The notes below the pieces were generated by a model. That model searched no databases and was not told the DNA's origin. It saw only the letters and a list, made by a program, of their open reading frames with translations. A program made the translations under genes and the position numbers. Positions 36,208 through 45,854 of a stretch of DNA of 64,000 bases are shown piece by piece; within the stretch, counting starts at the first letter, position 1; every line of letters starts with the position of its first letter. Location: NCBI RefSeq assembly GCF_016793825.1, contig NZ_JAEULM010000044.1, forward strand, positions 124,001 to 188,000, in the 5' to 3' direction. The stretch is from Sphingopyxis sp. (lineage in GTDB: Bacteria; Pseudomonadota; Alphaproteobacteria; Sphingomonadales; Sphingomonadaceae).

Positions 36208-38292
36208 TCAGCCCCAGACGCGCACCCGCTTGTCGGGCGCGAGGTAGAGCTTGTCGCCTTCCTTGATGTCGAACGCCTTGTACCAGGCATCGAGATTGCG
36301 GACGGTCAGCGCGCGGTACATGCCCGGTGCGTGTCCGTCGGTCGCGACGCGCGCGCGCAGCGCCTCGTCCCGCATCTTCGTCGCCCAGGTCTGAGCATAA
36401 GCGATGAAGAAGCGCTGATCGCCGGTAAAGCCGTCGATGACGGGAGCCTCCTTGCCGTTCAGCGACGCCCGATAGGCATCATAAGCGGCCTGCAGGCCGG
36501 CGACATCGGCAATATTTTCGCCCAGCGTAAGCTTGCCGTTGAGCGCAAGATCGGGGAACGGCTTGTATCCATCATATTGCGCCGCCAGCGCGGCGCCCGC
36601 CGCGTTGAACTTGGCAAGGTCCGCCGCGGTCCACCAGTTGCGCAGCGCGCCGGTGGAATCAAAGGCCGCCCCATTGTTGTCGAAGCTATGGCTGATCTCG
36701 TGGCCGATCACGGCGCCGATCGCGCCATAATTGTAAGCCGGGTCGGCCTTGGCATTGAAGAAAGGCGGCTGGAGGATCGCAGCCGGAAAGTTCAGCGCGT
36801 TCTGCACCGGCAGGTTGACCGCGTTGACCGTCTGCGGCGTCATCCACCATTCGGCCTTGTCCATCGGCTTGCCGATCTTGGCGAGCTGGTGCGCATACTC
36901 GGCCTTCTGCCCGGCGACCTCGTTCGCATAGGCATTGTCGGCGCTGACGGTGTAGCTGCCATAGTCACGCCAGCTTTCGGGATACCCGACGCCGACAACG
37001 ATCGTCTCGACCTTCTTGATCGCTTCCTTCTTGGTTTCGGGCGCCATCCAGTCGATCGTTTCGACGCGCTTGGCAAAGGCGGCCTTGATCCCCTTCACCA
37101 TGTCGCCAACCTCGGCCTTCGCCGACGCCGGGAAGTATTTTTCGGCATAGACGCGGCCGACCGCATCGCCGAGGTCGGTGTTCAGCGCATCGAGCGCGCG
37201 CTTGTCGCGGCTGCGCTGTTCCGGTGTGCCCGAAAGCGTCGTGCCGTAAAAGGCGAAGTGCGCATTATCGAGCGCGGTCGGCAACACGTCGGTGTGACTG
37301 TTGATCTGATGAAACACCAGCCAGTCCTTCCACGCATCGAGCGGCTCCGATGTCACAAGGGCCGACAGGCCGGTGATCGCGCCCGCATGGTACGCGCCGA
37401 ACTTGCTCGCTTTGTCGAGGCCCGCCGCCGCGAAATACGCATCCCAGTCGATGCCGGGTGCCTTTTTCGCGAAATCGGCCTTCTCCCATACGCCTGCCGA
37501 CTTGGTGAAATCCTCGCTCGCTTCGCGGTTCGCATGCGCCTTGGCGATCTTCATCTCGAGCTCGAAGACGCGTCCCGCCTTCACGTCGGCATCGGCAATG
37601 CCCGCCTCGGTCAGCAGTTTTGCGATATAGCTCTTATAGGCGGTGCGGATGCTCGCCATCTTGGGGTCGGCCGAGAGGTAATATTCACGCTCGGGCATGC
37701 CGAGTCCGCCCTGCAGCACATAGGGGATGACCTCCCCCGGGGTCGCGAGACCCTGCGTCACGAAGATGCCGAACAGGTTCTCGGTTTCGAAATCGGTCGC
37801 GTTGAGGGGGTCGACGTCGGCGCGAGTTTGTTCGCCAAGGACCTTCGACAGCGAGGCCTTGTCGGTGATCGCGGCAAAGCGCGCGAGGTCGGCTGCGACC
37901 GGCTTCAGACCGGCGGCGTCGATCGCCTTGGTGTTGGTATAGGCCTTGTAGAATGCCGCGATGCGGCCGTCGTCGGTCTTGGGATCGCCGCCGCTCTTCA
38001 CGATGGCGTCGACCAGTTCGCGCGTGCGCTTCTCGGTCTCGAGAAAGGCGATGTAGAAAGCACCGATCGACGATCGGTCGGCGGGAATCGCGGTCGTCTT
38101 TTGCCAGTTGCCGTTGGAATAGGCGTAAAAATCGTCGCCCGGCTTGACCGCCGTATCCATTGCGGTCTTGCTGATGCCGAGCTCGGTCCCGACAGTATAG
38201 GCGGCGCTTTCCTGGCCGCCCTTCGAACAGGCAACGGGGCCGGCGACAATCGCCGCGGTCGAAAGCAGGATGGCAAAGACGGCTTTTTTCAT
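36208..38292 (-). CDS. M13 family (neprilysin-like) zinc metallopeptidase
   Basis: The 694-residue protein has an N-terminal signal, possibly lipoprotein (VAGPVACSKG). The M13 N-terminal helical domain starts PGDDFYAYSNGNWQKTTAIPADRSSIG. The peptidase_M13 domain has NAFY-like NLPVQNALNFPAAILQPPFF, the zinc motif HEISHSFDNNGAAFD, the third-ligand motif GENIADVAGLQAAYDAY, and ends KRVRVWG where the family usually ends in a Trp/Cys tail. It is a periplasmic endopeptidase of short peptides. AAGG lies about eight bases before ATG 38292. Confidence 0.93.
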   Translation of the reverse strand: MKKAVFAILLSTAAIVAGPVACSKGGQESAAYTVGTELGISKTAMDTAVKPGDDFYAYSNGNWQKTTAIPADRSSIGAFYIAFLETEKRTRELVDAIVKSGGDPKTDDGRIAAFYKAYTNTKAIDAAGLKPVAADLARFAAITDKASLSKVLGEQTRADVDPLNATDFETENLFGIFVTQGLATPGEVIPYVLQGGLGMPEREYYLSADPKMASIRTAYKSYIAKLLTEAGIADADVKAGRVFELEMKIAKAHANREASEDFTKSAGVWEKADFAKKAPGIDWDAYFAAAGLDKASKFGAYHAGAITGLSALVTSEPLDAWKDWLVFHQINSHTDVLPTALDNAHFAFYGTTLSGTPEQRSRDKRALDALNTDLGDAVGRVYAEKYFPASAKAEVGDMVKGIKAAFAKRVETIDWMAPETKKEAIKKVETIVVGVGYPESWRDYGSYTVSADNAYANEVAGQKAEYAHQLAKIGKPMDKAEWWMTPQTVNAVNLPVQNALNFPAAILQPPFFNAKADPAYNYGAIGAVIGHEISHSFDNNGAAFDSTGALRNWWTAADLAKFNAAGAALAAQYDGYKPFPDLALNGKLTLGENIADVAGLQAAYDAYRASLNGKEAPVIDGFTGDQRFFIAYAQTWATKMRDEALRARVATDGHAPGMYRALTVRNLDAWYKAFDIKEGDKLYLAPDKRVRVWG

Positions 38293-38438
38293 CGGAAGAA
38301 CCTTGTGTTTAAGGGGGCACGCAGCGAGCATAGGCCTGTGACGAAATGGTTTCAATGCCAGCCAGTTTCGGCGTGCGGTCCTTGTCCGTCGACAAGCGGC
38401 GGAGTAATTCGGCATGCCGGCAGAGGAGAGAATGCGAC

Positions 38439-40037
38439 GTGAGCGCACCAGTATTGGGAACGATGGTCAACACCGACAGCGACGTGTTTCGCGCAAATGC
38501 TGCGCACAATCGCGCGCTGCGCGACGAGCTTTATGCCCGCGTCGCCACGGCCGCACGCGGCGGCAGCGAGAAGTCGCGCGAGCGGCACACGAGCCGTGGC
38601 AAGCTGTTGCCGCGCGAGCGGGTTGAACGATTGCTCGATCCGGGATCGCCCTTTCTCGAAATCGGCCAACTCGCCGCGTGCGATATGTATGAAGGCGATA
38701 TCCCGGGCGCGGGGATGATCGCGGGCATCGGCCGCGTGTCGGGGCGACAGGCGATGATCGTCTGCAACGACGCGACGGTCAAGGGCGGCACTTACTATCC
38801 CATGACCGTGAAAAAGCATCTCCGCGCGCAGGAGATTGCCGAGGCGAACCGCCTGCCCTGCGTCTATCTGGTCGATAGCGGCGGCGCCAATCTGCCGCAT
38901 CAGGATCAGGTCTTTCCCGACCGCGACCATTTCGGCCGCATCTTTTTCAATCAGGCGAATATGAGCGCGAAGCGCATCCCGCAAATCGCCTGCGTCATGG
39001 GAAGCTGTACTGCGGGTGGCGCTTACGTCCCCGCAATGTCCGACGAGACGGTGATCGTGCGGGGTCAGGGCACGATCTTTCTCGCCGGTCCGCCGCTGGT
39101 GAAGGCCGCGACGGGCGAGGAGATCAGCGCCGAGGATCTGGGCGGCGGCGATCTCCATGCCAAGAAATCGGGCGTCGTCGATCACCTGGCCGAGAATGAT
39201 GAACATGCGCTGACGATCGTCCGCGACATCGTCTCGACCTTTGGCGTCAACGACGGGTTCGAGGTGGCGATGAAGGACCCGCGCCCGCCCAAATATGATG
39301 CCGAGGAGCTGTACGGCATCGTCCCGCAGGACGTGCGCGCGCCCTATGACGTGCATGAGGTGATCGCGCGGATCGTCGACGGCAGCGAGTTTCACGAATT
39401 CAAGGCGAACTACGGCAGCACGCTCGTCTGCGGCTTCGCGCATATCTGGGGCATCCCGGTCGCGATCCTCGCGAACAACGGCGTGCTGTTCAGCGAAAGC
39501 GCGGTGAAGGGCGCGCATTTCATCGAACTGGCGCAGCAGCGGCGCATCCCCCTGCTCTTCCTCCAGAATATCAGCGGCTTCATGGTCGGCGGCAAATATG
39601 AGGCCGAAGGGATTGCCAAGCATGGCGCGAAGCTGGTCACGGCGGTGGCGACGGCCACGGTGCCGAAGATCACCGTGCTGATCGGCGGCAGTTTTGGCGC
39701 GGGCAATTACGGCATGTGCGGGCGGGCTTACAGCCCACGCTTCCTGTTCAGCTGGCCGAACAGCCGGATCAGCGTGATGGGCGGTGAGCAGGCGGCGTCG
39801 GTGCTGGCAACGGTCCACCGCGACGCCGACAAATGGACGCCTGAAGAGGCCGAGGCCTTCAAGGCGCCGATCCGCCAGAAATATGAGGACGAGGGCAATC
39901 CCTATCACGCCACCGCGCGGATGTGGGACGATGGCATCATCGATCCTGCACAGACCCGCGACGTGCTCGGCCTCGCCTTTTCCGCAACGCTGAACGCCCC
40001 GGTCGAAGACCGCGGGTTCGGCGTGTTCAGGATGTAA
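38439..40037 (+). CDS. mccB: Methylcrotonoyl-CoA carboxylase beta subunit (carboxyltransferase)
   Basis: A 532-residue biotin-dependent carboxyltransferase starting at GTG, with GAGGAGAG about eight bases upstream. [27 protein letters not shown] is the N-terminal signature. The acyl-CoA and carboxybiotin sites are in [34 protein letters not shown] and [27 protein letters not shown], motifs typical of MCC beta rather than of propionyl-CoA carboxylase. It carboxylates 3-methylcrotonyl-CoA, the product of Ivd. The stop overlaps mccA by one base. Confidence 0.94.
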   Translation: MSAPVLGTMVNTDSDVFRANAAHNRALRDELYARVATAARGGSEKSRERHTSRGKLLPRERVERLLDPGSPFLEIGQLAACDMYEGDIPGAGMIAGIGRVSGRQAMIVCNDATVKGGTYYPMTVKKHLRAQEIAEANRLPCVYLVDSGGANLPHQDQVFPDRDHFGRIFFNQANMSAKRIPQIACVMGSCTAGGAYVPAMSDETVIVRGQGTIFLAGPPLVKAATGEEISAEDLGGGDLHAKKSGVVDHLAENDEHALTIVRDIVSTFGVNDGFEVAMKDPRPPKYDAEELYGIVPQDVRAPYDVHEVIARIVDGSEFHEFKANYGSTLVCGFAHIWGIPVAILANNGVLFSESAVKGAHFIELAQQRRIPLLFLQNISGFMVGGKYEAEGIAKHGAKLVTAVATATVPKITVLIGGSFGAGNYGMCGRAYSPRFLFSWPNSRISVMGGEQAASVLATVHRDADKWTPEEAEAFKAPIRQKYEDEGNPYHATARMWDDGIIDPAQTRDVLGLAFSATLNAPVEDRGFGVFRM

Positions 40038-41884
40038 TGACGATGATCCAATCCCTCCTCATCGCCAATCGTGGCGAAATCGCCTGCCGCATCATCCGCA
40101 CCGCGCGCGAGATGGGCATCAGGACCGTTGCGGTCTATTCGGACGCCGACGCCAAGGCGCTGCATGTGCGCGAGGCCGATGAGGCCGTGCATATCGGGCC
40201 GTCGCCAGCGCGCGAGAGCTATCTGATCGGCGAGAAGATCATTGCCGCCGCGAAGGCGACCGGGGCCGAGGCGATCCATCCGGGTTATGGCTTCCTCTCC
40301 GAAAATGCCGAGTTTGCGCAAGACGTCGCCGATGCCGGGCTCGTCTGGGTCGGGCCGAAGCCCTCGTCGATCACCGCGATGGGGCTGAAGGACGCCGCGA
40401 AGAAGCTGATGGCCGAAGCCGGGGTGCCGGTGACGCCCGGTTATATGAGCGAAAATCAGGACCCAGCCTACCTCGCCGAGCAGGCCGCGCAGATCGGCTA
40501 TCCCGTGCTGATCAAGGCGGTTGCGGGCGGCGGCGGCAAGGGGATGCGCAAGGTCGACGCCGCGGCGGACTTTGCCGACGCGCTCGCCTCGTGCCAGCGC
40601 GAGGCGGCGGCCTCGTTCGGCAACGACCATGTGCTGATCGAGAAATATATCCTGACCCCGCGCCATATCGAGGTGCAGGTGTTCGGCGATACGCACGGCA
40701 ATGTCGTCCACCTGTTCGAGCGCGACTGTTCGTTGCAGCGCCGCCACCAGAAGGTGATCGAGGAAGCCCCCGCCCCCGGCATGGACGAAGCGACCCGCGC
40801 CGACCTCTGCGCCGCCGCCGTGCGCGCCGCGAAGGCGGTCGACTATGTCGGCGCCGGGACGATCGAGTTCATCGCCGACGCGAGCGAGGGCCTGCGCGCC
40901 GACCGCATCTGGTTCATGGAAATGAATACGCGCCTGCAGGTCGAACATCCGGTGACGGAGGAGATCACCGGCGTCGATCTGGTCGAATGGCAGCTTCGCG
41001 TCGCGAGCGGCGAACGCATCCCGCTGACGCAGGAGCAACTGGCGATCAACGGCTGGGCGATGGAGGCGCGGCTCTATGCCGAAGATCCCGCCAAGGGCTT
41101 CCTGCCCTCGATCGGGATGCTGGAGCTCTTCCAGCTTCCCGAGCATATCGGCCGCATCGACACTGGCGTCTATGAGGGGGCCGAGGTCTCGCCCTTCTAT
41201 GACCCGATGATCGCCAAGGTCATCGCCTATGGCGAGGATCGCGAGGAAGCGCGCGCGATGCTGTCGGAGATGCTGGAGGACAGCGCGATCTGGCCGGTAA
41301 AGACCAATTCGGCCTTCCTGATCGCCGCGCTGGACCACCCCGATTTCGTCGCGGGCACCGTCGATACCGGCCTGATCGGGCGCGACGGCGACAGCATGAC
41401 CGCCGAGCCGATGCCGACCGAAGCCGCGCTGACCAACGCCGCGATGGCGATGGTGCCGCGATCGCTGCAGTCGGGCTTCCGCCTCAACGCGCCCGACGTG
41501 CGCACGGCGCCCTTCCTGCTCGACGGCAAGCGTGTCGACGTGACGCTGCATGGCCCCGGTGCCGAGGAACCCGCACCCGCAATGCTCGTCGCGGAAAGCG
41601 GAGCGGTGTGGCAAATGACACCGTGGCGCGCGGTGGGCGGCACCGGCGCCGGTGCGAGCGATGGCGCGATTCTGTCGCCGATGCCAGGCAAGATCATCGC
41701 AGTCGATGTCGCCGCGGGCGACAAGGTCGCGAAGGGCCAAAAGCTGCTCACGCTCGAGGCGATGAAGATGGAGCATAGCTTGACAGCGCCGTTCGACGGG
41801 ATCGTCGCCGAACTCAACGCGACTGCCGGAGCGCAGGTGCAGGTAGAGGCGTTGCTGGTGAAGATCGAGGCGGGAGAGGGCTGA
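40037..41884 (+). CDS. mccA: Methylcrotonoyl-CoA carboxylase alpha subunit (biotin carboxylase and carrier)
   Basis: The 615-residue protein has a biotin carboxylase domain ([14 protein letters not shown] at the start, [12 protein letters not shown], the ATP-grasp loop [27 protein letters not shown]). A middle linking domain follows, then a biotinyl domain with [16 protein letters not shown] near the C-terminus, whose Lys carries biotin. With MccB it forms 3-methylglutaconyl-CoA. It is coupled by one-base overlaps on both sides (TAATG and TGATG). Confidence 0.94.
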   Translation: MTMIQSLLIANRGEIACRIIRTAREMGIRTVAVYSDADAKALHVREADEAVHIGPSPARESYLIGEKIIAAAKATGAEAIHPGYGFLSENAEFAQDVADAGLVWVGPKPSSITAMGLKDAAKKLMAEAGVPVTPGYMSENQDPAYLAEQAAQIGYPVLIKAVAGGGGKGMRKVDAAADFADALASCQREAAASFGNDHVLIEKYILTPRHIEVQVFGDTHGNVVHLFERDCSLQRRHQKVIEEAPAPGMDEATRADLCAAAVRAAKAVDYVGAGTIEFIADASEGLRADRIWFMEMNTRLQVEHPVTEEITGVDLVEWQLRVASGERIPLTQEQLAINGWAMEARLYAEDPAKGFLPSIGMLELFQLPEHIGRIDTGVYEGAEVSPFYDPMIAKVIAYGEDREEARAMLSEMLEDSAIWPVKTNSAFLIAALDHPDFVAGTVDTGLIGRDGDSMTAEPMPTEAALTNAAMAMVPRSLQSGFRLNAPDVRTAPFLLDGKRVDVTLHGPGAEEPAPAMLVAESGAVWQMTPWRAVGGTGAGASDGAILSPMPGKIIAVDVAAGDKVAKGQKLLTLEAMKMEHSLTAPFDGIVAELNATAGAQVQVEALLVKIEAGEG

Positions 41885-42336
41885 TGGCGGGCAGGTTTTT
41901 CGAAGACTGGCAGATCGGCGACACGATCAGCCACGAAATTCGCCGGACGGTGACGGAAACCGACAACCTCCTCTTCACCACGATGACGCATAATCCGCAG
42001 CCACTGCATCTCGACATCGAAGCTGCGAAAGCTTCCGAATTTGGGCAGATACTGGTCAACGGCACCTTCACCTTCAGCCTGATGGTCGGGCTGTCGGTCG
42101 GCGACACGACGCTCGGCACGCTCGTCGCGAACCTCGGTTATGACAAGCTTGTGATGCCGAAACCGGTTTTCATCGGCGACACGTTGCGCGCCGAGACGGA
42201 AATCATGGCCTTGAAGGAGTCGAAGTCCCGGCCCGGATCGGGGATCGTCACCTTCCTCCATCGCTGTATCAACCAGCGGGACGAGGTCGTATGCCAGTGC
42301 GAGAGGGCGGCCTTGATCAAGGGAAAGTCCAGCTGA
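41884..42336 (+). CDS. MaoC-type hot-dog-fold dehydratase
   Basis: A 150-residue hot-dog protein. [40 protein letters not shown] contains the R-hydratase Asx/His pair (here Asn and His in [10 protein letters not shown]). Hydratase relatives usually show Asp there, while the itaconyl/mesaconyl-type branch often has Asn. Its place between mccA and a CoA ester lyase suggests hydration of methylglutaconyl-CoA or another branched enoyl-CoA. That step-specific role is inference. It overlaps both neighbours by one base. Confidence 0.85.
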   Translation: MAGRFFEDWQIGDTISHEIRRTVTETDNLLFTTMTHNPQPLHLDIEAAKASEFGQILVNGTFTFSLMVGLSVGDTTLGTLVANLGYDKLVMPKPVFIGDTLRAETEIMALKESKSRPGSGIVTFLHRCINQRDEVVCQCERAALIKGKSS

Positions 42337-43187
42337 TGCGCCTCCGTTCGCTCCTTTTCGTCCCCGGCGACCGCCCCGAACGCTTCGCCAAGGCCGCCGG
42401 GTCCGGTGCCGATGCGATCATTCTCGATCTTGAGGATTCGGTGTCGTTGGCGAACAAGGACGCGGCACGCCGCGCGATTGCGGACTATCTTTCCGGTACG
42501 CGCGAGGTGATCACGCTCGTCCGTGTCAATCCGCTCGACGGCCACATGACCGCCGCCGATGTTGCCGCGATCGCGGGAGCGCGGCCCGACGCGATCATGC
42601 TGCCCAAGGCCGAAGGGGCGCCGAGTATCCAGCAACTCGACACGATCCTGCGCAGCGAATCCGCACGCGACGTGTCCCTGCCGCCGATCCTGCCGATCGC
42701 AACCGAAACGCCTGCCGCGATTTTCACGCTAGGCAGCTACCGGGAGGTCAAGGACCGGCTGGTTGGGCTGACCTGGGGCGCGGAAGATCTTCCTGCCGCG
42801 ATTGGCGCGACGACGAGCCGGCAAGCGGACGGCAGCTATACCTCGCCCTATGAAGTTGCGCGCGCGCTGACCCTGTTCGCCGCACACAGCGCCGGAGTCG
42901 CAGCCGTCGATACGGTCTTCCCGGCCATAAAGGACGAGGTGGGGCTTGGCGCCTATGCGGGGCGCGCGCGGCGCGACGGGTTCACCGGCATGATGGCAAT
43001 CCACCCGTCGCAAGTCGCACCGATCAATGCCGCCTTCACGCCCGCGGCCGACGAGGTCGTCCGCGCCCAGGCGATCGTCGATGCCTTCGCCGCGAATCCG
43101 GGCGTCGGCGTGTTGCAGGTGGACGGCAAGATGGTCGACGCCCCGCATCTCAAGCAGGCGCAGCACATCCTTTCGCTGGCGGATTGA
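42336..43187 (+). CDS. CoA ester lyase, HpcH/HpaI (CitE-like) family
   Basis: A 283-residue TIM-barrel lyase. RLRSLLFVPGDRPERFAKAAGSGADAIILDLEDSV is the N-terminal signature, with RVNPLDG next. LPKAEGAPSIQQLD carries metal-near residues, PIATETPAAIF the metal Glu, and LTWGAEDLPAAIGA the Asp. HPSQVAPINAAF closes the barrel. Relatives cleave citryl-, malyl-, methylmalyl- or citramalyl-CoA. As the last gene of the mcc operon it may cleave the hydrated product of the pathway, in the position where an HMG-CoA lyase is normally encoded. Confidence 0.87.
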   Translation: MRLRSLLFVPGDRPERFAKAAGSGADAIILDLEDSVSLANKDAARRAIADYLSGTREVITLVRVNPLDGHMTAADVAAIAGARPDAIMLPKAEGAPSIQQLDTILRSESARDVSLPPILPIATETPAAIFTLGSYREVKDRLVGLTWGAEDLPAAIGATTSRQADGSYTSPYEVARALTLFAAHSAGVAAVDTVFPAIKDEVGLGAYAGRARRDGFTGMMAIHPSQVAPINAAFTPAADEVVRAQAIVDAFAANPGVGVLQVDGKMVDAPHLKQAQHILSLAD

Positions 43188-43241
43188 AGACAGTCCCTCT
43201 TTTTTCCAGTTCCTGCCCGCCCTGCTCTGCCCGACCGCGGG

Positions 43242-44261
43242 TCAGGTGGCGCTGCACGCTGGTCCGCGCAGCCAGCGCTGCGTCTCGTGGCTGCGGAACC
43301 GTACCATGCCCTGACTTGTCTGCATGGTGACGACATTGTCGAATTCCATGCTGGTGGACGTATAGGTTCCACGGACCGTCACCTGCAGGTTGCCGTTCGG
43401 ATCGCCGGCGATCTTGCAATTGAGATAGCCGCTGATGCGGCCGCCATTCATCTTGAACGACCCGATCGTGCATTGCGACTTTCGTCCGGGGTCGAACAAT
43501 TCGACGTCGGGCCGGGCCGCTACTTTCGCCGCAATGCAGTCTTCGGGGTCCGGGTCGTTTTCCAGCAACGCCTTGAACTGCTTTTCATATTCGGGCGCGA
43601 TCTCCTCGGGAAAAAGAATCTGCACGACCTCGCGTCTACTTGTCCAGACGCCCGGCTGAATTGGATTGTCCGCGACATCCGCCTGCGCCTCCGCGTTGCC
43701 GGCGCCCTGCCCCAACGCCCACCAGATGCCGCCGCCCGCCACCACCAGAAGCGCGGTGCCGCCCAGGATCACCCACCGGTTCCTGAACACCGAAGCCGAA
43801 GAAGGCGCGGTCGCCGGCGCGATATGGCGCGCCGGTTCGACGGTGCCCGTCATCGCGGTCACGATCTTGTTGACCGCCTGTTCCTCGCCCACGAACCAGT
43901 CGATCCACTGATAGTCCTTGAGCCAATATGCCAACCCCTGCGCCGCGACATCCTCCAGCCTCACCGGCAGGATCGCCTTGTTGCCGTCCTCGCCCAACAT
44001 CAATTCCCGTTTGACGTGGCGCGACTGGTCGGATTGCGCGCAGAACAGCAAAATGATCGCGTCGGATCGCGCTATCTGGTCAAGGATGGCCTGGTCGAAA
44101 GCCGTACCAGCGGCAATATCGTCGGGCGCGAGCCAGCCATCGATGCCGTGCTCGGCGAGCATGATCTTCAGCCGCCGTGCAATGGCGACTTGCGAGCTGT
44201 GATGGCTGATGAAGGCGGAAAACCGCCTTGGTGCGATGGGTGAAGGTCCGGCGTCCGTCAT
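43242..44261 (-). CDS. Membrane TIR-domain protein with DUF3617-like C-terminus
   Basis: The 339-residue protein starts with a TIR domain (about 13-128): FSAFISHHSSQVAIARRLKIML, then GWLAPDDIAAGTAF, then SDAIILLFCAQ. The helix SRHVKRELMLGED has a Glu (E86) at the position of the catalytic Glu of TIR NADases. One membrane segment follows (about 172-192), preceded by FRNR, so the TIR domain should be inside. The outer domain (about 203-336) resembles DUF3617: QPGVWTSRREV, then DCIAAKVAARPDVELF, then SQCTIGSFKMNGGRISGYLNCKIAGD and VRGTYTSTSMEFD, with four cysteines (252, 273, 292, 336). It is convergent with the mcc operon and 57 bases upstream of the PLD gene on the same strand. Confidence 0.8.
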   Translation of the reverse strand: MTDAGPSPIAPRRFSAFISHHSSQVAIARRLKIMLAEHGIDGWLAPDDIAAGTAFDQAILDQIARSDAIILLFCAQSDQSRHVKRELMLGEDGNKAILPVRLEDVAAQGLAYWLKDYQWIDWFVGEEQAVNKIVTAMTGTVEPARHIAPATAPSSASVFRNRWVILGGTALLVVAGGGIWWALGQGAGNAEAQADVADNPIQPGVWTSRREVVQILFPEEIAPEYEKQFKALLENDPDPEDCIAAKVAARPDVELFDPGRKSQCTIGSFKMNGGRISGYLNCKIAGDPNGNLQVTVRGTYTSTSMEFDNVVTMQTSQGMVRFRSHETQRWLRGPACSAT

Positions 44262-44318
44262 CGCCGATCATCATATGGGCGACCGCAGCCATCGCAAGTG
44301 ATTATCCGCACAAGGAAA

Positions 44319-45809
44319 TCAGGACTTACGCCCCATATGCCGACGCATCCAGTCGCGACCGCGGTGCCAGCTTTTCCTGAGGCCGCGCTCGGTCAGACCC
44401 TCGAACATCGCGTCGGGGCTTGTCGGATCCAGCAGCTCGTTTTCCGCGATGAATTCGTCCATCGGTCCCGGCGGAACGAGATCGAGCAGTTCGAGCGAAC
44501 GCCCCGGGCCGCGCAGCGCTTCGATCGCGTCGATCAGCGAACCGCCCTCGTCGAACAGGCGGGCGACTTCCACCGGGTCGGCATCCAGATGTTCGGCAAT
44601 CAGCGATTCCCGGAGGCGGCGGATGACGGGTTCGACGCCCGCATTGGCCGAGAGCGCAGCGTCGATCGTCACGTCGCATTCGCTGTCGAGCCCCATCGAT
44701 CGATTGTTCATATTGGCCGACCCGACGCGGAGCATACGGTCGTCGACTATCGCCGTCTTGGCATGAACATAAATGGGCTCACCGCCCGCGGTACGCGGGT
44801 AGTAGATCTTGAGCCGGTCCCCATGCTTCGATTTTGCAACGGCGCGCACCAATTGCACGCGCGCGGCGTCCATCGCCATCTGCTCCAGCCAGCCGTCGGC
44901 AGTCTTCGGCATCACCATGACGAATTCGGGCGGATCGTCTTCGTTCAGGCGCTCGGCAATGGCGGCGGCGATCTTGCCGCAAGTGAAATACTGGTTCTCG
45001 AAATAGATGAAGCGCTTCGCCGCGGCGATCATGTCGAGATAAAGCTGCTCGATCTCGCGAATTTCAGGGTAACCGTCATAGGAGGCGCGCGTACGCGAGA
45101 TCGCGATATCGACCTCCTCGAAATCGGTTTCGAGATCGTCGGGCCAGTTCTCACCCTCGCCTTCGATGTCGCGCAACGGCTTTTTCGTGGCCCGTTGCCA
45201 GCGTTCGTTGCCCAGTTCGGCCAGCGCATTGCCGACCGGCCCCGACAGGATCATCGTGCTGTCATGCCACGGCATATAGGGTTTGCCGTCGGGCGTCGTA
45301 CGGTGCGGATCGCCGTCGACATGACCCCGCGTATCCCATCGCCGCGACCCGACGTCGATGCCGCCGCATACCGCCAGATGATCGTCGAACACTGCGACCT
45401 TCTGGTGATGGCTGCATCCGATCGGATGAGCGCTGTCGAGACGGAAGCTGATCGATCGGGTCAGTTTCCAGCGCGCGATCATCGACACGATCCGCGGCAT
45501 CGCAAACTGTTTCAGCCCGCCGAAGTTCCAGCGCAGGATGTCGATATCGCGATCGGGGCAATTCTTCGCCAGGCGCAGCAGATAGTCGCCCAGCGGCTCG
45601 CCTCGCCCGTCCTTGTCGGGCTTGAGCGCGATACGCGGGTCGAAGTCCCAGCCGATCAGCAGAATCCGCTCTTTCGCATCGGCCATCAATTGTTCGAGCA
45701 GCGCATAATAGTCGGCGGCGTCGACGATCATCCGCGCCTTGTCGGCGCGTTCGATCCGCCAGCAATTACGCCCCTTGACGACGATCGGTGCAAAGTCGTG
45801 ATGGCTCAT
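44319..45809 (-). CDS. Phospholipase D-family protein
   Basis: A 496-residue protein with two HKD half-sites. The first is HHQKVAVFDDHLAVCGGIDVGSRRWD (about residue 145). The second is HAKTAIVDDRMLRVGSANMNNRSMGLDSECD (about residue 365). No membrane segment is visible, which argues against classical cardiolipin synthase (ClsA) and for a soluble phospholipase D or phosphatidyltransferase of the type common in alphaproteobacteria. ATG 45809 follows GGAAG. The 57-base gap downstream leads to the TIR gene on the same strand, so one transcript could cover both. Confidence 0.88.
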   Translation of the reverse strand: MSHHDFAPIVVKGRNCWRIERADKARMIVDAADYYALLEQLMADAKERILLIGWDFDPRIALKPDKDGRGEPLGDYLLRLAKNCPDRDIDILRWNFGGLKQFAMPRIVSMIARWKLTRSISFRLDSAHPIGCSHHQKVAVFDDHLAVCGGIDVGSRRWDTRGHVDGDPHRTTPDGKPYMPWHDSTMILSGPVGNALAELGNERWQRATKKPLRDIEGEGENWPDDLETDFEEVDIAISRTRASYDGYPEIREIEQLYLDMIAAAKRFIYFENQYFTCGKIAAAIAERLNEDDPPEFVMVMPKTADGWLEQMAMDAARVQLVRAVAKSKHGDRLKIYYPRTAGGEPIYVHAKTAIVDDRMLRVGSANMNNRSMGLDSECDVTIDAALSANAGVEPVIRRLRESLIAEHLDADPVEVARLFDEGGSLIDAIEALRGPGRSLELLDLVPPGPMDEFIAENELLDPTSPDAMFEGLTERGLRKSWHRGRDWMRRHMGRKS

Positions 45810-45854
45810 CGCCGCTTCCACGCATGGCGACGCCGATGGTTGCAAGGGCGCGGA

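Noticed and set aside
36184-38442. A 752-codon open frame on the plus strand
   Set aside because: It is the antisense shadow of the M13 peptidase gene, which has HEISH and GENIAD motifs and a signal peptide.
38352-41776. Two long open frames on the minus strand (518 and 623 codons)
   Set aside because: They are antisense to mccB and mccA, whose biotin-carboxylase and carboxyltransferase motifs are unmistakable.
43242-45809. Treating TIR plus phospholipase D as a defined defence operon
   Set aside because: The 57-base gap and shared strand allow it, but I know of no established system with this pair and see no further defence gene nearby.
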